20,268 nt of DNA, taken from the NCBI GenBank assembly GCA_040255925.1, contig JBDZVX010000038.1:1-20268 (forward strand), given 5' to 3'. The DNA is from Nitrolancea sp040255925. Its GTDB lineage: Bacteria > Chloroflexota > Chloroflexia > Thermomicrobiales > Thermomicrobiaceae. Every line of letters begins with the position of its first letter. The first letter of the stretch is position 1. Positions 1-8,000 of the stretch are shown one piece after another. The position numbers and the translations under genes were made by a program. Below the pieces are notes generated by a model that did not search any database, was not told the DNA's origin, and was given only the letters and a program-made list of their open reading frames with translations.

Positions 1-3
1 GTT

Positions 4-447
4 GTGTCAAGGTCTGAAGGTTCGCTCCCGTCGGGCAGCAGTCGCGGAGCTTACCGCCGTCTGCGCCAGGGTTACGTCCTGACAAGTGTGCTGCTGGCGG
101 TCGCCGTCTTGATTCAAGTCTTCGTGGCCGGCAGTGGGCTGTTCGGCGAACCGAGCTGGTGGTCTACTCACCGGATGTTCGGCATGATGCTCAGCCTGGG
201 CCCGCTCGTCCTCTTGGCGCTGGGCCTTGCCGCGCGTCTCCCGTGGCGTACGCTCTTGCTGACCGGGCTGCTGCTCGTGCTCTTCGGGCTCCAACCCGTT
301 CTGATCCTCGGGCCCGGACTATCGGAGCTGCCCGAGTTGAAGGCCCTCCATGTGGTCAATGCGGTGCTGATCTTCGCGCTGACCGCGATGCTCGGCCAGC
401 AGGTCTGGAGACGTCTCGCGCCGGCGAACGAGAGCCTTGCGCGCTGA
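4..447 (+). CDS. Small four-helix membrane protein, DUF6220-like
   Basis: A 147-aa integral membrane protein of unknown function. Four hydrophobic segments are visible at about residues 24-45, 58-78, 83-103 and 114-133. The first ends in LIQVFVAGSG. The second is preceded by STHRMFGMM and the fourth by KALHVVNAVL. The order 'QVF-AG', 'H-x3-G', 'LQPV', 'HVVNA' matches what I know of the DUF6220 family of small membrane proteins. The two conserved histidines near membrane edges could suggest a redox or heme-related role, but that is speculation. The start is the GTG at base 4. It lies at the window edge, so neither a ribosome binding site nor a more upstream start can be judged. A strong hairpin begins 30 bases after the stop. 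The next gene on this strand is an unrelated ATPase. Confidence 0.7.
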   Translation: MSRSEGSLPSGSSRGAYRRLRQGYVLTSVLLAVAVLIQVFVAGSGLFGEPSWWSTHRMFGMMLSLGPLVLLALGLAARLPWRTLLLTGLLLVLFGLQPVLILGPGLSELPELKALHVVNAVLIFALTAMLGQQVWRRLAPANESLAR

Positions 448-476
448 TGATCCGAGGGATGGCGCGACCGTGATGT

Positions 477-529
477 TGAGGGACACCGGTAGCCTGCGGG
501 ATGATTGCCGCCGCTGCCGGTGTCCCTCA
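477..529. terminator. 17-bp hairpin after the DUF6220-like gene
   Basis: Arms at 477-493 and 513-529 pair over 17 positions: 16 Watson-Crick pairs and one G-U. The loop is 19 nt. It begins 30 bases after the stop at 447, where a terminator would sit, but no T-run follows on either strand. It may therefore be a factor-dependent terminator, an mRNA-stabilising stem or a dispersed palindromic element. Confidence 0.4.
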
Positions 530-673
530 CTCCGACCTCGTGTGATTTCCTGTGGGAGTCGTCGAACCCGTTTAGAAATCATTGCACTTGGACCGTGATT
601 GTCGCCTGGGCATGGTAACATGGGTGGTGTTGACCTCATCGAACCCGCGCGTCCGCGGCCGATCGTGATGATT

Positions 674-680
674 GGAGGAG
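674..680 (+). promoter_or_regulatory. Ribosome binding site of the AAA+ ATPase gene
   Basis: GGAGGAG ends 10 bases before the ATG at 691. It fixes this start over an alternative ORF opening at 599 in another frame. Confidence 0.75.
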
Positions 681-690
681 TTCCCATCCG

Positions 691-2166
691 ATGGCTGATG
701 ATGAGCTTTCCCCCGCCCGCTTCGGCACCGCGTTCAAAGCGTTCCTTGATGCCATGGTGGCGCAGGCGAAACCCCCTGTTAGTCCTCTCCTGCAGCGTAT
801 CCAGGCGCACTTAGGCGCCGACCCAAATCAGCTACCGGTCATCACTGAGGAGTTTGATGCCTTCGAGCACCCCAACGTCCAGGTAGCGCTGGATTCCTAT
901 CTGAGCCGCGCGGACCGCGAGGCAGCCCTGATCGGCATCGCGGCCGAGAACAAGCGTTTTATGTCGCTCGGGCTCTCCGACCTGCTGAGCCGGAACGGCC
1001 TGCCTGACCGGTCTGTGTTGGCGGAGGGGCCGGTCGATTACGTCAATTTCCGTCTCGCGGGCGATCGCGTACTCTCCTGTGTACGGTTCGGGCTGTACTT
1101 GGTTCGTGACGCAGACGCGCGGCTGGTCGTCTTCGTGGTCGGACCGTCACTCAATGAAGGGCCACGTCCGAAGGTACGGGTTGAGGTCCTGGCTGCCCGG
1201 CCAGCCGAGAGCCAGGAATTCCTGTCAGAGCTGACCGACACCATGGACCAGCTCAACGTCTACCGCGGCCAGGTCATCTCGCTGTCGCCGGGGCAGGGGC
1301 CGGGACCCCAGACGCTGGTCGTCTTCCACTCGTTCCCGCCGGTGACCCGCGATGACGTCATCCTGCCTGACGGCTTGCTGGAGCGGGTCGAACGGCACAC
1401 GGTGGTTTTCGCCGAACAGGCCGAGCGGCTGCTGGCGGCCGGACGGTCGCTCAAGCGTGGCCTGTTGCTGTATGGCCCGCCCGGCACCGGCAAGACGCTG
1501 ACCGTGCGATATCTGATCAGTCGCATGCCTGGTCGAACCGTGCTGCTTACCACAGGCCGCGGCATGGGTATGCTCCAGACGGTCGCCAGGCTGGCGCGTG
1601 CGCTTGCGCCATCGATGGTGGTGCTCGAAGACGTTGACCTGATCGCCGAGGAACGCGGGCATCCATTCATGCAGACCGGGCCGCTGTTGTTTGAGCTGCT
1701 CAATGAAATGGATGGGCTGGGCAATGACGCGGATGTCCTCTTTGTCCTGACCACGAACCGGCCCGACAGTTTGGAGCCCGCCCTGGCTGCGCGGCCGGGC
1801 CGGATCGATCTCGCCATCGAGTTTTCGCCCCCGGATGCCAAGGCAAGGCACCGCTTACTGGAGCTGTACGCGCGGGGTCTGGAACTGAGGGACGTTGACT
1901 TGGAGGCGATCGTGACCCGCACCGAGGGCGCGAGCCCCGCCTATATAAAAGAACTGTTACGGAAGGCGGCGGTGCTGGCCGCGACGGAAGGTGTCGGGGT
2001 GGTAGTGACCGGCGAGCAGTTGGAAGCGGCGCTGGCGGAGTTGGACGAGGGTGGTCGCCTGGCCCAACGGCTACTCGGCTTCCGCGCGGAGCCGGAACCG
2101 GCGAGTCCGGACGCGATGCCCATGCCGCCACGGGCGACGGGACCGACCGGCTTCCCGCAGGTATGA
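691..2166 (+). CDS. AAA+ ATPase, BCS1/CDC48-like, single AAA module
   Basis: A 491-aa soluble ATPase. Residues 1-220 form an N-terminal region I cannot assign. The AAA+ core spans about 225-445. Walker A GPPGTGKT is at 262-269 and Walker B is VVLEDVD at 310-316. The acidic pair there is ED rather than the usual DE, as in BCS1-type and several bacterial AAA proteins. Sensor 1 is LTTNRPD with Asn356. The arginine-finger stretch is AARPGRID at 366-373. The C-terminal tail is Pro/Met-rich and looks disordered. There is no metalloprotease motif, so it is not FtsH. Such ATPases usually remodel or disassemble protein complexes. The partner is unknown. AAA+ ATPases of this general type accompany extracellular contractile injection systems, but no sheath, tube or baseplate gene is visible here. 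The gene converges on the caspase-like gene, with 37 bp between their stops. Confidence 0.88.
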   Translation: MADDELSPARFGTAFKAFLDAMVAQAKPPVSPLLQRIQAHLGADPNQLPVITEEFDAFEHPNVQVALDSYLSRADREAALIGIAAENKRFMSLGLSDLLSRNGLPDRSVLAEGPVDYVNFRLAGDRVLSCVRFGLYLVRDADARLVVFVVGPSLNEGPRPKVRVEVLAARPAESQEFLSELTDTMDQLNVYRGQVISLSPGQGPGPQTLVVFHSFPPVTRDDVILPDGLLERVERHTVVFAEQAERLLAAGRSLKRGLLLYGPPGTGKTLTVRYLISRMPGRTVLLTTGRGMGMLQTVARLARALAPSMVVLEDVDLIAEERGHPFMQTGPLLFELLNEMDGLGNDADVLFVLTTNRPDSLEPALAARPGRIDLAIEFSPPDAKARHRLLELYARGLELRDVDLEAIVTRTEGASPAYIKELLRKAAVLAATEGVGVVVTGEQLEAALAELDEGGRLAQRLLGFRAEPEPASPDAMPMPPRATGPTGFPQV

Positions 2167-2203
2167 ACAGGGGTAGCCGAACTTTCCCGGAACCGCACGG
2201 GGC

Positions 2204-3337
2204 TCACAGGTCAAGCGTGTCGATTGACCAGTTATCTCCGCCGATCAGCGGAATGTGACGGATCATCCAATGTCTCCCGTGCGGCGCTGATCCGTCCAAT
2301 GCCGACGCGTTCCAGGCGCGGCGCGCGGCGTTCACCTCGATCCAGTCCTTGGCGTAGTTGGTCGATCCGGCGTTGATGCGCCGGGCCATCTCCTCGGCGA
2401 TCTGATCCCCTCCGGATTGATCGAGTGGCGCGCTCCCACGGTAGCCGAGAATCGCGTCGAGCGCTCCCCCGTTTTTCGCGAGCAGGGACGACCAGGTCAG
2501 GCCGGGGCCGGTCAGGGGAGGCGGCGGAGGAGGCTCAAGGCCAACCATGTAGTGAACATCGATCAGCGAGCAGCCGGCGATGATCAAGATTTTCGGCCGG
2601 CTGAGTGATCGCCAGGCGTTGATGATGTCGTTCGGGCCCAGCCAGCAGGTGACGCCGCCACCCGCGCGTTCGATCGCCAGGCAGTTGTCCGACGATAAGC
2701 CGTGGCCGGAGTAGTAGAAGATTGTCGCGGGCGATCGAACTAGCGCGTAGTCGTTGCCGGGTGGGGGGATACTGAAGATCGGCGGCAGCTGGATCAAGAG
2801 GTTTGGAATGACGGTGACGTTGAGCACCTCGACTCCGCCGGACAACATGAGACTGCGAGCGTTCGGACGCTCAATGTCTTTGTCTCCCGTGGCTGCTTGC
2901 GGATTGGTCAGCGGCTGAATCCCGCTGCCGTGTGATATCGCCGAGCTGAGCGCGGCGCGAAATTTCGCATCACTGGTTCCGCCGTCGCGGACCACCGTCG
3001 CCACCGTCATTGCGGACGATGCGCCGCCACTGAAGACCTGGGCGACCGGCCGGTTTACCCGGTAGACGTAGGTTCCATCAATCATTCCATTTCCGATGAC
3101 CGGTACGTCCAAGAGTAGCTGGTTCGGTAAACTGGCGATACCAAAGTCGTGGTTCGGCAATCGGGTGGTCACCGCGACCTGGACCGATGGTGGAGGCGTA
3201 AATCCCGCTCCCAGCGATGGCGTCAGCCGCACCTCGATGTTGACGCCGGCCGTCGTCATGCCAATGACGTCGTTGTTCCAATCCAGCGGTGCGGTGAAGC
3301 CATCTCGCATCAGCGCGACACGTTGAACAAGGTACAC
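2204..3337 (-). CDS. Caspase-fold (clan CD) cysteine peptidase-like protein
   Basis: A 377-aa protein whose central-to-C-terminal part looks like a caspase/gingipain-type peptidase. A strand leads into IFYYSGHG with candidate catalytic His212. A second hydrophobic strand leads into ILIIAGCS with candidate catalytic Cys256. The spacing and the 'SGHG...GCS' order are the clan CD signature. A proline run (269-274) follows the cysteine. The N-terminal 115 residues are beta-rich and unassigned. The GTG at 3337 is chosen as start because AAGGAG lies 5 bases upstream; the frame is open further upstream but lacks this support. No signal peptide is seen. It is the last gene of the long minus-strand block and may process a product of that block, which is inference. 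DUF6345-type domains, which have a similar HG motif, are an alternative family name. Confidence 0.7.
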   Translation of the reverse strand: MYLVQRVALMRDGFTAPLDWNNDVIGMTTAGVNIEVRLTPSLGAGFTPPPSVQVAVTTRLPNHDFGIASLPNQLLLDVPVIGNGMIDGTYVYRVNRPVAQVFSGGASSAMTVATVVRDGGTSDAKFRAALSSAISHGSGIQPLTNPQAATGDKDIERPNARSLMLSGGVEVLNVTVIPNLLIQLPPIFSIPPPGNDYALVRSPATIFYYSGHGLSSDNCLAIERAGGGVTCWLGPNDIINAWRSLSRPKILIIAGCSLIDVHYMVGLEPPPPPPLTGPGLTWSSLLAKNGGALDAILGYRGSAPLDQSGGDQIAEEMARRINAGSTNYAKDWIEVNAARRAWNASALDGSAPHGRHWMIRHIPLIGGDNWSIDTLDL

Positions 3338-3342
3338 GCGCG

Positions 3343-3348
3343 CTCCTT
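3343..3348 (-). promoter_or_regulatory. Ribosome binding site selecting the GTG start of the caspase-like gene
   Basis: On the minus strand AAGGAG stands 5 bases before the GTG at 3337. It decides for this start over the ATG at 3412. Confidence 0.7.
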
Positions 3349-3377
3349 TCGATGTCCTGGACCCGGCTCGGCCGGGA

Positions 3378-3764
3378 TCAATCTGAGCCCTGCCGCGTGG
3401 CCGTCCGGCCAAGCGGATCGACCAGCGTCACGCTGACGCTGACCGGATGCATGACGCAAAGGAAGAGGAGAAACTGCTGGCTGCCCTGAATCCGCACGAT
3501 GCGTTTGAGAAGCGCGAAGATTTGCGTACGGCTGAGGTTGGCGGGCACCTCCGGCACGGTGTCGAGGGTAGGTTGGATGCGCCGTGGTAACGGCATAATG
3601 CCGGTTAGCTGAATCTCTACGCTCAAGGTAAATCGATTCAATTCGTTGAGCTCCACCGGTGAGAGAATCGGCCACTGAACGGCCAGCCGCCGTGGCAGTT
3701 GGCCCGGTGGCCCAAAGCGACCTGCACCACGTCGCTCGCACAGCCACCGGTCATGCCGCGGCAC
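3378..3764 (-). CDS. Small unassigned protein, probably frameshifted near its 5' end
   Basis: I do not recognise this gene. The annotated GTG start gives 128 aa. Its central and C-terminal parts read like a real protein (VELNELNRFTLSVEIQLTGI, then PEVPANLSRTQIFALLKRIV). The first 25 or so residues are Arg/Gly-rich and use poor codons. In the neighbouring frame the same DNA, from an ATG at 3754 or a GTG at 3787 directly after the upstream stop, reads GCASDVVQVAL with high third-position GC. One extra G in the GGG run at 3711-3713 would join the two as ...DVVQVALGPPGQLPRRL... The gene is thus probably either damaged or carries a one-base assembly error. A TTG at 3791 overlapping the upstream stop is another possible start. 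It sits between the peptidoglycan-binding gene (23 bp gap) and the caspase-like gene (40 bp gap), probably in the same transcript. Confidence 0.5.
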   Translation of the reverse strand: MPRHDRWLCERRGAGRFGPPGQLPRRLAVQWPILSPVELNELNRFTLSVEIQLTGIMPLPRRIQPTLDTVPEVPANLSRTQIFALLKRIVRIQGSQQFLLFLCVMHPVSVSVTLVDPLGRTATRQGSD

Positions 3765-3787
3765 GATGTGCTCGTGGAACGAGTCAC

Positions 3788-4585
3788 TCAAAACGTGAGT
3801 TTGAAGCCCGCCGAACCTTCCCATTCCGCCGAAGGCTGTACAGTTCCAGGGAACCATTTCACGACCGCCCCCAGTTCGCCCTGAGTGAATAGATAGAAGC
3901 GCTCGCGGACGACGGCAAAGGAGATGCCGCTGGCAAGACTCGCCTGCGAGCTGATTTCCACGTCGGGAGAGCTGACCTCGTGTTCCGCTTCGAAGCCGGC
4001 TTGGATGCTGGCGTCAAGTTTGATGGGACCAAGGGTAAAGTCCTTCTCAAACTTGCCCGTCACCTGGCCTGCTCCGCTGTAGGTGTACGGTGCATCCGGT
4101 GAGTGTGTGACCAGCGTACGGCCAATTTCCGAGCCGACGCTGAGCACGAACGGCGCCGGCAACATCGGGTTCTTAATCACCCAGGCTGCCTCGAATTCAA
4201 GTACATATTTGAGCTTGGCTGGCGGCGGCACCCAGGGGTTCAGGGTAAGCTTCAGGCCGTCCTTCAGTTCGTACTGTGTCGTCACCGGAGAGCTATCACC
4301 GACCCCTCCCTGGACGACCGCCTCGGGTTGGTCGCGGGAGACGACGTATTCGGCGGAGAACCGGCAGATCGTCATAAGCATCTTGCCAGTATTCGGCCCT
4401 ACAATGCCGTCCGCAGTCAGGCGATTCTGAGTTTGGAACGACTTGACGCGCTTCGTCGTCTTCGCTCCAAAAATGCCATCCACCATTAGGAGTTCATCGG
4501 AAGGCGCAACGCGATGATAGTTCAAGACGGCTTGCAGCATCTTGACGTCGTCGCCGGTTGTGCCTTCAGAAAGGGTGCGGGCCAT
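3788..4585 (-). CDS. Peptidoglycan-binding domain fused to a beta-rich domain
   Basis: A 265-aa protein. Residues 1-72 form a PG_binding_1 domain: GTTGDDVKMLQAVLN, then VDGIFGAKTTKRVKSFQ and ADGIVGPNTGKML, the usual 'DG-FG--T---V--FQ---L--DGIVG--T' pattern. Residues 100-265 are unassigned and rich in alternating polar/hydrophobic strands. They end in EWEGSAGFKLTF, with a terminal Phe as in beta-barrel proteins. No signal peptide is present. The ATG at 4585 is preferred because AAGGAG (4592-4597) lies 6 bases upstream; the longer frame adds 19 residues without support. The role is probably to bind wall glycan and present or anchor the beta domain. It lies in the same orientation as the other peptidoglycan-binding gene at 13981-15074. 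Confidence 0.75.
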   Translation of the reverse strand: MARTLSEGTTGDDVKMLQAVLNYHRVAPSDELLMVDGIFGAKTTKRVKSFQTQNRLTADGIVGPNTGKMLMTICRFSAEYVVSRDQPEAVVQGGVGDSSPVTTQYELKDGLKLTLNPWVPPPAKLKYVLEFEAAWVIKNPMLPAPFVLSVGSEIGRTLVTHSPDAPYTYSGAGQVTGKFEKDFTLGPIKLDASIQAGFEAEHEVSSPDVEISSQASLASGISFAVVRERFYLFTQGELGAVVKWFPGTVQPSAEWEGSAGFKLTF

Positions 4586-4698
4586 AACGAACTCCTTTCT
4601 TGTCCTAATCTTCTCGAGCAGCAATAGCGTATTGACGTGCATCGGATGGCAGCTGGTCCAGTTGAGTTAGGAAGGCTAGAGGCTGTTTGCGGCCGGTC

Positions 4699-4935
4699 TG
4701 ACCACGCCGCTGTCGTTCACCTACACCGGCCACACCACCTGCCTGGTCGAATACGAGCGCGGCAAACACGTCTGTCCCTTGCCGAGCCTGCGTTCCGGCC
4801 GTGTAGCCTGTCCCGTCCGTTACCCGAACGCCAAACGCGACGGCTAAACCGTGATACTGGTGACTGGTATCGGCACGGGACCACGGTTCACGCTCGACCG
4901 CAACCACGAAGTTGCTCACGCTTTTTGCTCGCCAG
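4699..4935 (+). pseudogene. Decayed transposase fragment
   Basis: This lies in the 463-bp spacer between the Fn3-like and peptidoglycan-binding genes. One plus-strand frame reads HTTCLVEYERGKHVCPLP, then ACPVRYPNAKRDG, a TAA, and TVILVTGIGTGPRFTLDRN. This resembles the C-terminal part of DDE-type transposases common in Chloroflexota ('...RGGCT...R--LDR-----Y---R...'). A stop sits where such proteins have Cys, and similarity then fades, possibly through a frameshift. There is no start codon, no intact ends and no terminal repeats that I can see. The family assignment is from memory of the pattern and is uncertain. The rest of the spacer (4586-4698 and 4936-5048) shows nothing else recognisable. 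Confidence 0.4.
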
Positions 4936-5048
4936 ACGAACATCTGGGCGTAACAAGATTTTCTGCTCCAACCCTCCTTAACCTATGTAGATACAAGCAT
5001 AGGCATGGGAATGGGAATCACGAATGTACACGATTGCCTCACCTCAGC

Positions 5049-8000
5049 TTAATTGGTACTTGGAACGCGGCAGGCAACCTCGATCACATGACCTTGCCGA
5101 TCCAAAAGTTGGCTTGTGCCTGGCTGCGGCGGGCCCGCCGCAGCCAGGCCGATAAAGAAGGAGCTTTCTCCCGCGGTGGCGGCGCTCCCGACGCGCAAGG
5201 GTGGATCGAATGTCAACACAATGGCATGGCCCTCGCGACGCGCCGAGCGTGGGGCGCGAGTCCCTATCCCGCCGGCGCTGATCACGAACAGATCCGCCTG
5301 CCTCCCCGTACCGGTATAGTCGAGCCGCGCCAAGTCAGCTACCGGCAGCCTTACAGCAGTGACGCCCTGCGTCGGCGGATCGCCGCTTATGCCACCGAGA
5401 TTGATACGGTAGAGATACGGACGAAACCCTGCGCCAGGTGTACCGGCTACCCCTGGTGGGGCCAGCCGTGTCTGGAGAAAGCCCTCGCCGCCGGTTCCCG
5501 GAAGGCGAATGGCTGCAGTGCTGTCATTGACGACCAACGAACCGCTGGGATCGAAGACAGTGTTGATTCCGGGCGCTCGTACTTCGACTATGTTGATGGG
5601 AGTACTCGGTATCGGCAGCGGAGGAACGTCAGCCGTGAATCGGCCAATGCGCCCCAGGGGATCGATCATCTTCGCTGTGACCTGAAACGCCTGGTCGGGG
5701 GCGGGCCTGGGTACCCAGGAGAAAAAGCGATAGGGCGGCGTTCCCGGCACCCCAACCCGGATGATCTTCCGGTCCGCCGGGTTGGCCGGCGGCAGATCGG
5801 CCAGGCTGTTGAAGAACGGCATGGTGTCCAGCCGGCCGCTGAGGTGCAGCGTTACGGTACCGGTCCCATCAGTCGCTTCCAGCGCGGCCGTGTGCGGCCC
5901 CAGCGGGGTGACCGGCACCGGCGCGTTGCTCGACCAGCTTACCAGCGACTCACTCTGTGTCGAGCCCGGCTCGTTGACACGTAGATCAGTAACTGTTGGC
6001 GCGGTTTGTGGCGGGAGCAGCACTGAAACCTTAGCCGATGACGGCGACCGGGCCGCGACGAACCCCCTCAGGTCATCGTCAGCCGACCAGGCTACGGCTC
6101 GATACCAGATGCGCCGCCAACCGGGCGTCACCGTGGTGTCGGTGAAGATTAATTCGGCTCCGGTCACGTTCAGCGTTACGATGGGTGGGCCCATCGTATC
6201 GACACTGGCCGCGAGCAGCTCATCTCTCGTCCGGTAGAGTTCGATCTGCTTCACGGGGCTACCCGCGCCGACCATGATCCGGAGATTCACGGCTGGCTGG
6301 CCGTTCGCGCTCGTGGGATTCGACTCTAGCGCCGGTGCATTCGGCACGGCCAGCCGCGACGCCGCGACGGCGATAAACTGCTTGCTGTTCGAAGGCCAGG
6401 CCGACTCCTGCTGGTTGTGGCCGAACGCGGTCACCGCATAGAGGTGCAGCACAGCGCTGCCCTGCGGCAGGGCGACCTCGACCGAGGTCATCGGCGTGGC
6501 TGGTGGGATCAAGTCATCCCGCACCCGGCGGAAGGTAGACCGCAGTGCCGGTAGGTTAGCGGACCGCAAGACGGCCAGTCGGTCAGTGAACAGCTGCGCG
6601 GTATCGGGGCCTGGCCGGCCGAGTGCCGCCAGAAGCGCCGTCTCGGTCGCCTCGTAGAGGGCGTATCCGGCGACGCTGGGATCGCCTGACCAGTTCAACA
6701 CGGCCCGGCTTACTCCGGCCACGTCGGGTAAGCTCGCCCATTGGGGCGCTTCGGGAACACGTGGTGGTGGCGGGGGCGCTGGATCGTAGATCATCGCCTT
6801 CTTTGGAGGACCGAACGGGCTGACGTTCCAGCCCGGGATCATCACCTGATGCACGTGGCACTGCCCGCGTGCTTGCACCAGCAACGTGCGACTACGCTTC
6901 CCGCCGAAGCTCAAGGGTACCGTCGTGCTCAAGCGGTAATAGCGCACACCGGGCTCCAGTTGACCGGCATCCTGCGGCGTGCCCCATCCGGTTGCCTCGG
7001 CCCGGCCCGGCGTCAATGGAATAACCTGCACACCCGCTGCCCCCGGCTGAACATTGCCGCCGAAATGTAGCCGCGCCGTAATCAGGCGGTTTGCCGGGTC
7101 GTCTTCGAACGCGGCGGTCAGTTCCATGAACTCCGGGCTCCGGTTTGACCAGTCCCAACTGAAATCGACCGTGAGCTCACCGGAGGGGTCGAGCTGTACG
7201 GCCAGGATCGACGGAGCCTGCGGCGCTTCGCCGGTAGCGTTGTAGCCGGTCGTCCGCCAGGTGCTCCAGCGTCCAAAGATGTCCTGGGCGGCGACCGCGT
7301 AAGTGGCTTGCATCGGCACCGGATCGGCGACTACTTCGCCGCTGACGATGGCGGCCCGATTCAGATGATCGGTAAAGAGCACCGGTTGGGCTTCGACTGG
7401 CTGGCTCGGGACGAAGGGGAGCCAGCCTGTCAAAGGTTCCGGGCGCCGGGTGAGCAAGATCTGGGCGTCATGGGGTCCTGGCCCGAACCGGCCGACGGCG
7501 AAGCTGCTCGGGTAGGCTGCTGTCGGCGGCTGCGCCGAAAAGGCCGGGTTCAGCGGCCGTGTCCAGCGGACGCCGACTGAATCCGATCCCGGCCCATCGA
7601 GCACCAGCGGCCGGTTGCGGTTGAGCAGCGTTGCCGAAAGCCCAGTGGGCGCTTTCGGAATGGGTGCCTGGGAGTTCATCGTCACGACGCCAGCCAGCTC
7701 GAACTCGAACTCCTGGTTGGCAATGGTGAGCCGGTGACGCACCGACACCATGTACATGTCGCCCTCATTGTCAAAGAGGGCGGCGCCGAAGCCCAGGGCG
7801 AGGCTCGCCAGGGGGTCAGAGCCGGCGCTAAGCGCCAGCAGGCCCAGCGAGTGCCATTCGGCCCGGGACGGCTGCTCGATCGCGGCGCCCGCACTCGCGT
7901 CGGTTCCGAACAGGCGGGGCTTCAAACGCCTGAGATTGGCCGCCTCCACTTCGCGCTCCACAAAGGCAGCGTGGGTCAACGGATCAGGGTTCTCCGTCAG

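Noticed and set aside
582..621. Possible promoter of the AAA+ gene (TTGCAC or TTGGAC with TAACAT)
   Set aside because: Neither -35 candidate has acceptable spacing to the -10-like box.
4851..5984. 377-aa plus-strand open frame across the end of the Fn3-like gene
   Set aside because: Most of it is antisense shadow of the Fn3-like gene with Arg-rich composition. Only its first part coincides with the transposase remnant.
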